Source of the DNA: Streptomyces mexicanus
GTDB lineage: Bacteria; Actinomycetota; Actinomycetes; Streptomycetales; Streptomycetaceae
NCBI RefSeq assembly: GCF_902506575.1
Contig: NZ_LR732544.1
Span: 2,748,211 to 2,812,210, forward strand
Direction of reading: 5' to 3'
DNA: 64,000 bases
Shown piece after piece: positions 43,701 to 50,833 of this stretch. The first letter of the stretch is position 1. The number at the start of each line of letters is the position of its first letter. The position numbers and the translations under genes are program-made. Under the pieces are notes generated by a model. The model ran no database searches and was not told the DNA's origin. It saw only the letters and a list, made by a program, of their open reading frames with translations.

Positions 43701-46700
43701 TGAGCCCTCCGTCGTCTTGGCCACCCCGCCGACGTCCTCGTCGGACACCCCGGAGCCCCTCCAACAGAGCGAGCAGCGGTTCGGCGGCCCCGAGCAGCTG
43801 GCCCAGTACGCGGACCGGGCGGACATCATCCCGACGAGCGAGTCGTCCTCCACCGTCTGGCTCGACGGTCGGCTGATCGGCTACGTCACGGACCTGAACC
43901 AGACGGTGGGGGCGGCACATGACCAGTCGTGGCCTGCCGGGATGCGGCAAGCGCCCAGGCCCCGCTTCGAGAGTCGGCCCCCCTTCGGCCACAGGGACTC
44001 CGTATCGGCTTTGCTCGAAGACAGCCAGGCGGCGGTGGCGGAACTGGTGGCCCGCGCCCTCCAGATGCCTGTGCCCCGGGAGGCCATCGACGCGGACACC
44101 GCCTGGACCCTCAACGCCACGCTCGGCACGATCCGCCTCTCCCTCAGCTACGCGGGCGAGGACCAGGAAGCCGCCGCACGCCTGTCGGCCCTGCAGCAGA
44201 TCGTGGAGAACCTGAGTGCTGGACAGCTCACCAGCACGGACCTCGCGGATGACCTGGCGCTGGTGCACGACGAACTGCTCTGGGCAGCCGACTTCGGCGA
44301 CACGTCCGAGCCCTACCTGACCCGGGCGGCTGAGGAACTGGCCGTCCTGCTGGCGGCCACCCGCCCGGACGATCCCCGAGCCTGGCGGCCCGACCCGTTC
44401 GTGGCGGCGCCGGCCGACGTCGAGCAGCCCACGCCGACACCCGCCCCCACCCGAACCCGCGCCCGGAGAAAGGGGAGCGCGGCCGCGCCCGGCGCAGGGA
44501 CAGAACAGCTCGGGTTGTTCGGCGATCCGACACAGGACCCGTCAAAAGGCCCGGCGGAGCCGGAGACGGCCACGGGCAGCCGGGCCGTTCCTACCGAGGA
44601 CGGGCGAGAGGCGCAGCTTCGGGCTGCGCTCATCGAGGGCGAGACGATCGCCCCCGTGTCGTTCACCGACCGGCGCGAACCGGCGGCGGGCTGGGTCCTG
44701 ACGACGGCGGGCGGGCACACGTTCCGGCTGCGCCCTTTGACGTACTCCCGTCCGGATGAGGACCAGTGGGAGGCCGGTCACGACGCTGACGGCTCCTACT
44801 GGTGGGCCGCGAACGTGGAGGACCGGCCCCTTGCCGCCGTGCTGGCGCGGATCCGTGAGGACTCGGCGACCCGTACCCGGTTCGCTTCCCTATGGGCCCG
44901 GTACGGGCACCTGACGGCGCAGGCCCCTCAGTTCAAGACGACCACGGAGCGCGTCCAGCTCGAAGAGGGCGTGTACCTGGTCAGCCGGTTCGGCCGCGTC
45001 GGTCTTATCGCGTCGTGCCGGTGGGGCTGGGAGCACCTGACCGACCCGGACGGCGCGCAGGGCCGCACCGGTGAGGACTGGTCCCGGAAGGGCCCGGATA
45101 ACCGGCAGTACGTCGCCGAGTGGAAGATCTGGAACTCCGCCCAGGAAGCCATTCCGAACGCGCGGCTACGCGTCGTGGCCCAGCTCACGGACGACATGGC
45201 GGACACGCCGGACGCGTACTGCGATGCGTCGACGCCGTACGTCGGCAAGTGCTCGGCGAAGCGCTCGGGCGCCCGATACACGGTCGCCGTCGTCACTGAC
45301 CAGGGCAGCGAGCTTGGCTGCTACACCATGTGCGCGCGGTGCCTGTCTCACCGGCTCTTGAACGATGAGGACAGGCACATCAGTCACCGCGACGTGCAGA
45401 GCCTCGCCGAAAGCCTGGCCAAAGGTGATCCGAAGGTGGGCGCCCTGCACTGGAAGCAGTGGCCCGACCGAATCGCTGAGCTGGCCGGACAGATGCTGTC
45501 GGCCGCGCTGGATGCCGGAGAGACCGCCCCCTGGCCCACCCAGGCTCTGACGAGTCAGATCCTCACCGAGGCGTGCGAAGCCGGCGACGACCGCGCTATG
45601 CGGGAAGCGCGAGCGGAGGTGAAGGCTGCGGGCGGGAACACAAAGGCACAGAAGCGGGCGGCGGCGGAAGTGGCCGCAGCACGCCAGGACCGGGCCGCGC
45701 TGGTCGCCCGACGTGGCATGACCCACATGGAAGCGGCGAACGAGGACGACCGCGTGGCCGTAGCAATCCTCGGACTCGCCGGCTGGAGGGTAGAGGGCAG
45801 CGACGCGGCGCCACAGCCTGCTGAGGAGGCGGCACCCAAGGTCGTCGACGTCAATACGCTGACCGTCAGCCCGAAGGACCGCAACGGCGAGCCGTCTTCG
45901 TATGAGTTCACCGTCACCGGCCCCGGGCTAACCGTCGGCGAGTACGAGATCTCCCACGATGCCCAGGGCAGGGGCGCGCGGGGGATCACGTGGCGGGCGA
46001 CCTGGCACGGTGCAGAGCCGTCGGGTCGGTGGGACGTGATCAGCATCGGTGCCGGCAAAGGCGAGAGCGCGGCCCTGGCGGCCGTCGCTGAGCATGCGAC
46101 CAAGACGGGCGGGGACTTGGCCGCCGGATTCACCGTCGCCCGCCGCATGCACTATGACGCCGGACTGTGGATACTGCCGGAAGTCGGGGAGTCGGAGGCG
46201 ATCCAGTACCACCCTGACGGCTCGTGGACGATCACCGCCGAGACCGGCGCCCTCTACACAGTCCGTCGGCAGTGGCAAGGCCGCACCCCCTCCGGTGACC
46301 TGGCGCCGCTCCTGATCGAGGACCAGGCGGGGACCTTGATCGCATCCTGCACCGCCGTCGACAGCTCCATGTCCGCGTGGGCACCGATGCTCGAACGACT
46401 CCGCCTCCACGCCACGGCGGTTGCTGACGGTGTGCCGCACGCCACGGCCGTCACCCTCGGCGGCCCGGGTACGTCGTGGGTCGAGGCGTGGTGTGTGTGC
46501 AGCTGGACCGAGCGCGCCGATGTCGCCGAGTACGCCGACCGCGCCCCCGCCGGTGAGGCACTGGCACAGGCGCACCGCCAGGCCCACCACGCGGAGACGT
46601 CGGCAGCGGCTGAGGCACCGGCCGCCGCTGAACTGCCGCAGCTGGACGTGGCACTCCCGGACGTCGACCTGGCGACTCTCGACGTCGCCGGGCCGTACGA

Positions 46701-49700
46701 GACCGACGAGGAAGCACAGGCGGACATCGACCGGCTGAGCACGGTATGGGCACGGTGGGACGCCCTGCCCACCGTCCAGCGCTTCTACGACGCGGACCGG
46801 CAGCAGCGGCCCGACAGCCAGCGAATCCCGACCAACCCCGTCGCCCAGCTGGCGGCGGCCTATCGGGACGCCGAGCGGATGCTGCGGGAGGGGCCCGCGG
46901 TCTCGCCCGACGACCTGGTGCTTGAGGTCCACACGGTGGCGGTCTGGAGCGGCGTCCTGGAGCCCGTGGTCGACGAGGACCTGCGCGGCCCACTGAGGCA
47001 GGTACGGGAGGCCGCCGCCCTCCTGGCCTCCCGCTCGCGGGCGACGGTCGCCGCCTTCGAGGCGGAGTTGGCCACCCTCACCGCGCACTCGGCAGAGCAG
47101 AACACCACCGCCCTGGAAAGCGCGGCCGCCGACACGGAACCCGCCGAACAGCCGCCCGCCGAGGTCGAGGACGCCCCGGAGACCCGCACCGAGCCGGGCC
47201 CCGACGCCCCGGCCGCTGAAGACCTCGGGGAACCATCCGCGAGCACGCCTACCGCGACGGACACCGAGCCGGCGAGCACGGAAGACACCCCGGCACCGGA
47301 GGACCCCCAGGAAGCACCGGAGCCGCCGACCGCCGCCGACGACGCTCCGGGCGACACCGCGGCGGACACCGCTTCAGGCGATACCGCCGCGGGCAGCGAT
47401 CCGGCACCGGATGGCGTGCCGGTCCCCCAGGACGCGCCGGAGTCCGCAGGCGCGGTCCCGGATGAGGCGATGCACGAGGCACAACGCGAAGCGTCGTTCC
47501 ACGAGCAGGACCGAGCCCAGACGGCGGACGGCGAACAGCAGACGCCGGAGCCCGACACGGCGGCCGCGCCGACGGCCCTGGCCCCGGCCCCGGCGGGGGA
47601 GGACGCCCCCAGTGATGAGACGGCGCGAGACGCTTCGGAGGAGCCGACCATGACCACCCCGCCGATCCCGGAGACCACCGACACCCCGGACGAACCGATC
47701 ACCGAGGAGCCGCCCGCACCGCAGCGCTACTTCGAGACGGTCGCGCTCGCGGGCGACCCCGGCTATCAGCTGCGCCTGTCCGGGCTGGACGGCCAGCCGG
47801 TCGACTCCGGCGAGGTACTGCGGGACGGCCTCGTCATCGCCACGGTCCACCCGGGCGGCGACGGCGGCTGGTACGCACGGCTGGCCGCCGAACCCGCCGA
47901 CTTCACCTACCTGGCGGATCAGCCGCAGGAAGCGGCCGCCTACGCCGCGGTCATGCACTCCGCGTTCACCGGCACCCCCTACGGCCCGCCGGCGGGCGCG
48001 GCCGTGGGCGACGAGACGCGACAGCGGGTGGACGTGCTGCGGGCCACCCTGCGCGACGTCGCCCTGCAGCACCGCGAGGCGGTGGCCCTCGCCGCCGCCC
48101 GGGCCTACCCCAATGCCGAGCAGACCGAGCATTTCCAGGCCCTGGTCGGCGCCCTCGACGGCCTGGCGGCCGCGGTGTCCGAGAACTACGGCTCGCAGCA
48201 GATGATGCAGCACCTCGACGCCGTGCAGGGGGCCGTGAACGCCTGGGGCGGCGCACTGCCGGTCGACCCGGGCCATCCCGTACGCGGTCAGCTCGCCTTC
48301 CCGCTGGCCTCCCTCCTGTACGACTCCCGGCGCCTGCAGGACCAGGTGCAGGCCACGCTCATCGCGGTCCAGGCAGAGCGGGCCGCCGTCCGTGAGCAGG
48401 CTGCGCCCACCGGTCCCGGGCCCGAGGTGCAGCCGGAGCCCACCGCCGCGGCGGACAACGGAGCGTCCGAGGAACCCACAGAGTCACGGAGTCCCGAACT
48501 CCCGGACTCACAGACTCCCGGCATCGCATCGGACATGGTCTCAGCGGCGCCTGCCAGCCCTGCCGAGTCACCCCAGAGCGCCACTTCTTCCGGCGCCGCA
48601 CGGCAGGCCGTTCGGCCTGACAGCGTTCACGACGCCCCGCCGGCTGCTCCTGCCAGCACGTCCCCTCCTGTGATGGCCGCTGAGGGCGTCCGCCAGGACC
48701 AACGGGACGCCAGTCCGCTCACGGCTGACTCGTCCGAGGCTTCCCCGGAGCGCGAGCCTGCGTCGGGCGAGGACTTTGCCCTGTCGACCGGCGCGAACAC
48801 GGAAAGGGCACCAGCGCCGGCCGGTTTCGAGGACATCAAGGCGGACTTCGCGGAGGTTCAGCGTGCGTGGGCGGAGCACGTTCCTGCAGAGTACGGCAGC
48901 GCTACAGACCTGTATCAGGCCGTGGAGACTGAGCTGAGCGTCCTGCAGCGGATGTTCGACGACGCCGTCCCCAGCGCGACGCCGACCACGGTGGAGGCGG
49001 CCCCGATCGCGTCGGTGCCGCCCGCTCCGGCTCCGGCTGAACCGGCCTCGGCACCAACGCGCACCGCCGGACATGCGCAGGCCTCAAAGGCCGCTTCGGC
49101 TCAGCCCGCATCCAGCGCCTGGCCGGAAGAGGCATTCGTTCCGGACTACGCCCCACCCACCTGGTACCTCGAACACGCCTCCCCGCAAGGGCTGGGCGCC
49201 TGGGCGCTTCCTGCGTTGCAGCCGGAGGTAGGAGCCGTGAACACCGCCCTGCGGAGAGCCGACGCCCACGTCGGTGCACTGCAGGAAATCCCCGAATGGC
49301 GGCAGATCCAGACGGTGCGTGGCGCCTGGAGCCACCTGTGGCGGGTCATCCGGGAAAGGGCCAGGGAGCACTTTGATCAACTGCGCGGAGACGGCCGCGT
49401 CGGCGACTTCTTCCGCAAGTGGTCCCTGCGCGCGTGCGAGCGCATCGGACAGTGGGCCCAGGCCGGCGCCGAGCGGCTGCTCCGCGACAGCGACCGGCCC
49501 GACGCGCAGCGCGCCCACCTGCCGAGCGCCGAGGCCTTGCTCCGGCTCGGTGACGCGGCGCTGTCCTACAGCAGCCAGCGCGGCGGCCGTGCGGAGATCC
49601 CATCGGGCACGTCGGCCGCGACGGTGGACCTGCCAGAGCTGCGCAAGCTCGGGGAAGCCCTCGAACGGCCCATGCCGACCGTGAACAAAGTGGCAGGGCC

Positions 49701-49851
49701 CGGCTCTGGAGTCTCCTCCCTGGCAGCCCGCGGCCGCTCCACCACCATCAGGAGGGCAGCACGGCGTCCTGGGGACACCGTGGAGCAGGCTGGGCACCTG
49801 CGGCGCGGCGGTCCAGAACAGCAGCATGGGCGCAAGCCGACCCAGCGCTAA
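34759..49851 (+). CDS. Giant DarB-like methyltransferase-helicase protein (5,030 codons)
   Basis: ATG at 34759 follows GGGGAGAG. Residues 1-690 contain repeated charged helical units (SYEELVEAEDAAAVERSRDY..., MSGEELAAESDWWKANSY..., MTLEDLIAESAELGSS...). Near residue 948, VLEAGCGSGAFFG is a SAM-binding motif I, and near 1006 GNVPFAQ replaces the NPPY motif IV of N6-adenine methyltransferases. An SNF2-like helicase follows: HEMGLGKTTT (~1641), DEAH (~1805), TLGTGTPMEN, and QRNYRVIRTG (~2152). The remaining 2,600 residues are Pro/Glu/Ala-rich linkers with small beta domains, a Cys-rich segment near 3488-3534 and a final helical domain. The architecture resembles P1 DarB, which protects injected DNA from type I restriction; here that role is inferred. 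Between 36836 and 37180 coding bias shifts to another frame, so the real product may be two proteins. Confidence 0.7.
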   Translation: MGDRFATVDTEAETASETESAAPSDPLPLPDGAEPVDGVPGYHALIKGGSVTVFSPDGTEIASGSRQGGVAVGRVGDVRLVSDGYGDRRLSSFAMLAARHHRAATDPSARDKVWVRWEEDGVAAVYGTDKYDDDDLRAVKAGNLYWSGQRQARVTGRRWNPETRDRNLAAVLQAFARQDRNIVVLGPGQTPEDLVASPTAAAAVPAPQASPATAAPAPPPEPEPEPEPLDLTGLSYEELVEAEDAAAVERSRDYSTAAEARYRALRQERGRRLLDRVATAVPVTEMSGEELAAESDWWKANSYKTPFHSSDEEYRTLERHFRAVRTERYARIARTILAGPAAADLDDEALERTYEQVGRTWTRLPTEHELHDQVADYRKAVQEERIARRARSYSERTPVGEMTLEDLIAESAELGSSLDARNEQSAYSYSDAVREARAARLKAVEEEWFQRGMEQHPEAARAKLGGSITGRRSVLIDGSVRAYGYIERQGKKFRALTDYDQRSRIGDFDSAPAAMAALVQRYDQDPETLPRRTWGLEREVDLPVSAYDPLVSWLRRRPSKLSREYDRVLTLLTPFQLPTQTKVVNPLTNQVMRAYPFHFEEGLLGELARIAERTTEDLREQSLDENLPKREREAAKRRIPAMGAALIGINAVIEQVRAAGGDVERRGVDQSRLAAQMAALAGTVNEQEEGEADGDDKPVRDAAAQALGGVPAAGAGGDGGSGPALPQAGGADERGDRRGGGGPGGEPGAGDGLPGPGRAAGADQGDGAGAGAARDAAAAGGRGQPGGAAESGSSGAGGDPQGAGEPVARFRPDPADLPRGPLARAEANLEAIKVLRTLESARRGATTEEKRILARWSGWGSVPTVFLDEPDPDEPIYAPGGEWEGRFEADHARWESYDRVRSELRELLDPFEWRAASRAVLSAHYTPQGVAEAMWQGLAAYGFDGGEVLEAGCGSGAFFGVAPENARLTGVEVDPTTAAIAARIYPHANVLAESFADTDAPVGTFDLVIGNVPFAQAPFGERRYGAAGHSLHNGFIIKQLALLRPGGYMAVITSRWTLDGEDTSARRAMSRWGDLAAAYRLPAGTFGETADTDVVADVLVFRRRAEGEEPGDQTWIDAPERDLGGHTLPVNAYFTQHPENVLGRLTSETGPYGPRVTVQGDPDEAPRLLRERMEASAAAAVADGQGYVPHEDGPDRAPLLLQTAREKHATDFTGRLYIDDDGQIWQHVNGEDPIRVITADGASGTEQLRMLLSLRDTASELQELDRTGSDPDRAREVRSQLARLHTAYTTAHGPLSRPRQTRMALPTDEARAAARAAGVDLADDERLPTGWGWFRQDPHAAVVLGLEHWDRANDRPVPSEVLTRRPGTRRSELEPTDDPKAALAAVMSATGGVDLPLIASLLGTTPEEARRRLGTEVFDNPVTKKLEHAGAYLSGPVRVKLEQAREAAATDPKYAVNVAALEAVQPPPKRLGQFTAQLGAHWIPASLVQGFLREYLGDPTLQVSHNERYGWSLAAGKVPDAINALKGTERRSAVHIAKALLGRASMVVNTLDGNGVDEDATRAMRYKADAMRSAFEDYCTANTARVTLLTDAYNRQMNGHVVRNYDGLAPTLTGLTTERTPFPWQLSAAARMQFERGVVLAHEMGLGKTTTMVIGSQALKASGQITKPFAVVQPHLARQWLDEAKLLYPNADIHLITSDDLADGNRRRVLEWLRANTPDLVIFTEGAFGSIRMSPEQQELYLFREIESLKEQLKRERGVPHNNFALMQLERRLTTVEARIRRNDAPMRTPGEVYWDDLGFDYALIDEAHRFTAVGFRSKEAGGETASVRAVDLHQKLRWHHQVAEAHGGRPTVTLGTGTPMENSIFEQYSVLELATPWLLDQFGVHGPDLWAETFGQKVQRIEMAPDGSGLTVVERFSRFVSKSTMKTMWGLAADTKTGDDVGIQRPKLAGGAPELVLVEPTADQRARLQTLVARGQAIHAGDVTRDEDNMLAVSGEGRAVALDPRLVDPNAPAANKLVTAADIIAKGYHAHKDRTYAVSSRDDTPHPVPGGLFIVFCNSGTPGGNNKGGFDLYAELRDLLAARGVPRDMVQFAQDHHTPEKKAAMTDAANNGGIAVLMGSSEVLGTGFNGQNRAYALMHLDQDWTPAMMMQRNYRVIRTGNQHEEVNIYFLATKGSMDAWQVGLLTSKAEGLRDIQRPPGEGDDDNDTVEEIGESDWDYATMAAEIGGNPYMRQFMEAKLHLQGLEADRRNAAADRVRQLELLGIKEGELVGTRLAIAAREKALPKITETIRGAAFRIRIGGREFDRFGEAAPVLRQAVIEAVRAHQREGLGAWKKLGTFGGLDFAVQPEIAHGSGEIRAYIGFPELRHSESRCSMEDLAKGNIGATMLGRLATALEKAEDHQLMDRERLPSLEKEVAVLTAQQEAVNYGPAIEHARRRVELLDAVVGAITERDKIPELTESMLDPKKYPTESSRKKALQENAEKRAPLQAKVDAAVASLAAFDAENPAPEPVVLVDSWTEDNDTDEAYEQWRERQRIIVQQNREAGLGAPAPADKPAPASDDGTAGSVDAAPEPDAAAARPTGSSDTRPADGAQAPPEQAPPAEDGSSTEEPLQSQSPEVRESQTSEPPGDEPGPGTEEQPRPGFITRITPPAGTAIDRSWWVGAYGQWDTSNVGRKGVPSALIKFASEAEAAGWAVALRAGSVATEDGESLLGVWECEASGTTHDNSRGGQSLAVLSLMWTQAEGAKRWTFDTERSGAELGGRLLPGYVTLTDYRRALSQARVRQVDPSAKATAAATRETKSAEVESSAVEDVTTLYAPGEQVRVTPMNYDTWSKTYVPLPEFIGTVISYTRNGNYMVREPEHGTSKHYDALRELHKRDTDPADSETPPPTAEQRNTSQQPTEPIPEQDSDGYGTANLYEEFGLVPPERVPNPAPQDEPETDAEREGADGVPDGQMTVEEAQTEAAPAGPEGTPPAPPEPSVVLATPPTSSSDTPEPLQQSEQRFGGPEQLAQYADRADIIPTSESSSTVWLDGRLIGYVTDLNQTVGAAHDQSWPAGMRQAPRPRFESRPPFGHRDSVSALLEDSQAAVAELVARALQMPVPREAIDADTAWTLNATLGTIRLSLSYAGEDQEAAARLSALQQIVENLSAGQLTSTDLADDLALVHDELLWAADFGDTSEPYLTRAAEELAVLLAATRPDDPRAWRPDPFVAAPADVEQPTPTPAPTRTRARRKGSAAAPGAGTEQLGLFGDPTQDPSKGPAEPETATGSRAVPTEDGREAQLRAALIEGETIAPVSFTDRREPAAGWVLTTAGGHTFRLRPLTYSRPDEDQWEAGHDADGSYWWAANVEDRPLAAVLARIREDSATRTRFASLWARYGHLTAQAPQFKTTTERVQLEEGVYLVSRFGRVGLIASCRWGWEHLTDPDGAQGRTGEDWSRKGPDNRQYVAEWKIWNSAQEAIPNARLRVVAQLTDDMADTPDAYCDASTPYVGKCSAKRSGARYTVAVVTDQGSELGCYTMCARCLSHRLLNDEDRHISHRDVQSLAESLAKGDPKVGALHWKQWPDRIAELAGQMLSAALDAGETAPWPTQALTSQILTEACEAGDDRAMREARAEVKAAGGNTKAQKRAAAEVAAARQDRAALVARRGMTHMEAANEDDRVAVAILGLAGWRVEGSDAAPQPAEEAAPKVVDVNTLTVSPKDRNGEPSSYEFTVTGPGLTVGEYEISHDAQGRGARGITWRATWHGAEPSGRWDVISIGAGKGESAALAAVAEHATKTGGDLAAGFTVARRMHYDAGLWILPEVGESEAIQYHPDGSWTITAETGALYTVRRQWQGRTPSGDLAPLLIEDQAGTLIASCTAVDSSMSAWAPMLERLRLHATAVADGVPHATAVTLGGPGTSWVEAWCVCSWTERADVAEYADRAPAGEALAQAHRQAHHAETSAAAEAPAAAELPQLDVALPDVDLATLDVAGPYETDEEAQADIDRLSTVWARWDALPTVQRFYDADRQQRPDSQRIPTNPVAQLAAAYRDAERMLREGPAVSPDDLVLEVHTVAVWSGVLEPVVDEDLRGPLRQVREAAALLASRSRATVAAFEAELATLTAHSAEQNTTALESAAADTEPAEQPPAEVEDAPETRTEPGPDAPAAEDLGEPSASTPTATDTEPASTEDTPAPEDPQEAPEPPTAADDAPGDTAADTASGDTAAGSDPAPDGVPVPQDAPESAGAVPDEAMHEAQREASFHEQDRAQTADGEQQTPEPDTAAAPTALAPAPAGEDAPSDETARDASEEPTMTTPPIPETTDTPDEPITEEPPAPQRYFETVALAGDPGYQLRLSGLDGQPVDSGEVLRDGLVIATVHPGGDGGWYARLAAEPADFTYLADQPQEAAAYAAVMHSAFTGTPYGPPAGAAVGDETRQRVDVLRATLRDVALQHREAVALAAARAYPNAEQTEHFQALVGALDGLAAAVSENYGSQQMMQHLDAVQGAVNAWGGALPVDPGHPVRGQLAFPLASLLYDSRRLQDQVQATLIAVQAERAAVREQAAPTGPGPEVQPEPTAAADNGASEEPTESRSPELPDSQTPGIASDMVSAAPASPAESPQSATSSGAARQAVRPDSVHDAPPAAPASTSPPVMAAEGVRQDQRDASPLTADSSEASPEREPASGEDFALSTGANTERAPAPAGFEDIKADFAEVQRAWAEHVPAEYGSATDLYQAVETELSVLQRMFDDAVPSATPTTVEAAPIASVPPAPAPAEPASAPTRTAGHAQASKAASAQPASSAWPEEAFVPDYAPPTWYLEHASPQGLGAWALPALQPEVGAVNTALRRADAHVGALQEIPEWRQIQTVRGAWSHLWRVIRERAREHFDQLRGDGRVGDFFRKWSLRACERIGQWAQAGAERLLRDSDRPDAQRAHLPSAEALLRLGDAALSYSSQRGGRAEIPSGTSAATVDLPELRKLGEALERPMPTVNKVAGPGSGVSSLAARGRSTTIRRAARRPGDTVEQAGHLRRGGPEQQHGRKPTQR
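36836..37180 (+). CDS. Small TnpV-like protein overlapping the giant frame
   Basis: A 114-residue acidic helical protein, MATTSQYETLLRRHWEEFRPQELAAMEDPDRHFRRLAAQMSEAIAAAEEDL...ELAAIRRELENL. In this frame nearly every third codon base is G or C, whereas the giant frame over the same bases has many A/T third positions and gives a Gly/Ala/Asp-rich, low-information peptide. It therefore appears to be the frame actually selected. GAGGAAGGCGAGG lies upstream of its ATG. The resemblance to TnpV-like small proteins is from memory and weak. Confidence 0.65.
   Translation: MATTSQYETLLRRHWEEFRPQELAAMEDPDRHFRRLAAQMSEAIAAAEEDLEESLEPETGYQARVGQLEQIRATAREQVLREMLPPPEDADSPAAPLSPEAVELAAIRRELENL
42604..42637. 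repeat. Dispersed palindrome family, member 12 (inside giant ORF)
   Basis: CAGTCCCAGAGTCCCGAAGT then CCGGGAGTCGCAGAC. In frame it encodes QSPEVRESQT in a disordered linker, so the repeat has inserted or spread within coding sequence. Confidence 0.65.
48478..48520. repeat. Dispersed palindrome family, member 13 (inside giant ORF)
   Basis: ACAGAGTCACGGAGTCCCGA then ACTCCCGGACTCACAGACTC. It encodes ESRSPELPDSQT, the same kind of peptide as member 12, again in a linker. Confidence 0.65.
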
Positions 49852-49855
49852 CGCG

Positions 49856-49913
49856 GTTGTGCCAGAACAACGCACCCGGAGCGTCTCGCGCCGTCTCGTT
49901 GTAGGTGCACAAC
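49856..49913. promoter_or_regulatory. Paired GTTGT-type operator, locus 3
   Basis: GTTGTGCCAGAACAAC (49856-49871) and GTTGTAGGTGCACAAC (49898-49913), starts 42 bp apart, beginning 5 bp after the giant ORF. The orientation of the flanking words matches loci 1 and 2 (reading to the left), but no downstream minus-strand gene is seen. It may be a relic or may control an unseen transcript. Confidence 0.7.
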
Positions 49914-50833
49914 GATGGCCGCGGCCCAGTCGGGCCGCCGCGACAGGTGCCGGCGGCAACGGCAGCCGAGCCGACAGCAGGCAGGCCCCGGGGGATCCGT
50001 TTCGAGAGACTGACCCCCCGGCCTGCAGACGGGCGCTCAGCCACGACGATGCCGGCACCGCTGGCCAAGCGATGACGGGCTCAGCCACATCGCGGCAGCA
50101 GCTGCTCCCCCTGAGCCCATCCCCGACGGCAAGGTCTGCTCACGCTCACGCATCCACGACGGCGGCAGTACGGCGGCCAGCCCACCGTCCGCCCGGCAGT
50201 CGGCACACCGCACCCCAGCCAGGCACCCCTCCCCTTCCCGCCGGCCTCCCTACGCGCACAACAGCGATACCGTCGGCCGGGAGACGGCCCGCCACGTAAA
50301 CCCCGGCGAGAAGCCGCTCCCTCACGGCTGGGGCAGCTACTGCACCGCGCAGGCCTGCTACTCGGCTGGCCACTATTCCGTAACGACCGGGGAGTGCGCA
50401 CAAAGAGCGCGCAGTAAAGCAGTGACTTCGCCGGGAGCGAGGAACTGCCGCCTCGGCGCCCCCGGTTTTCCAATTCTCGGGGAATCCACCTGTTTGAGTC
50501 GATATGCCCTGCGGATACCTATTCGGCCTTCTTTTCCCGCCCCCTCACCCGCCTCCATTCACGTTCCATCTACTCTTTCGCGAGCTGTAACGTTGCTGCC
50601 CTGATCCACGGCCACACCCGGGTTGTGACCCAGCCCGCAGTGTGGAGGCAACGCCCCTCAAGCAACAGGTAGTTGGGCGTTGATGAGGTGCGGGCGTCCG
50701 CCTAACCGGGTGGTAGCATCCACGCGTCTGCGACCTTGGACCACTCGCCTCAGGCGCTGTATTGATGCCGGCCACGGAATCCCGTGCGGGACCGTCCGCC
50801 AACGGCCGCAGCCATACGCCAGGAAAGGTTTCC
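49914..50833. other. About 920-bp intergenic region
   Basis: No frame shows coding bias. The last 250 bp are lower in GC and should contain the conservon promoter. TTCTCGGGGAATCCACC near 50475 has short dyads, but no clear -35/-10 pair was identified. Confidence 0.5.
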
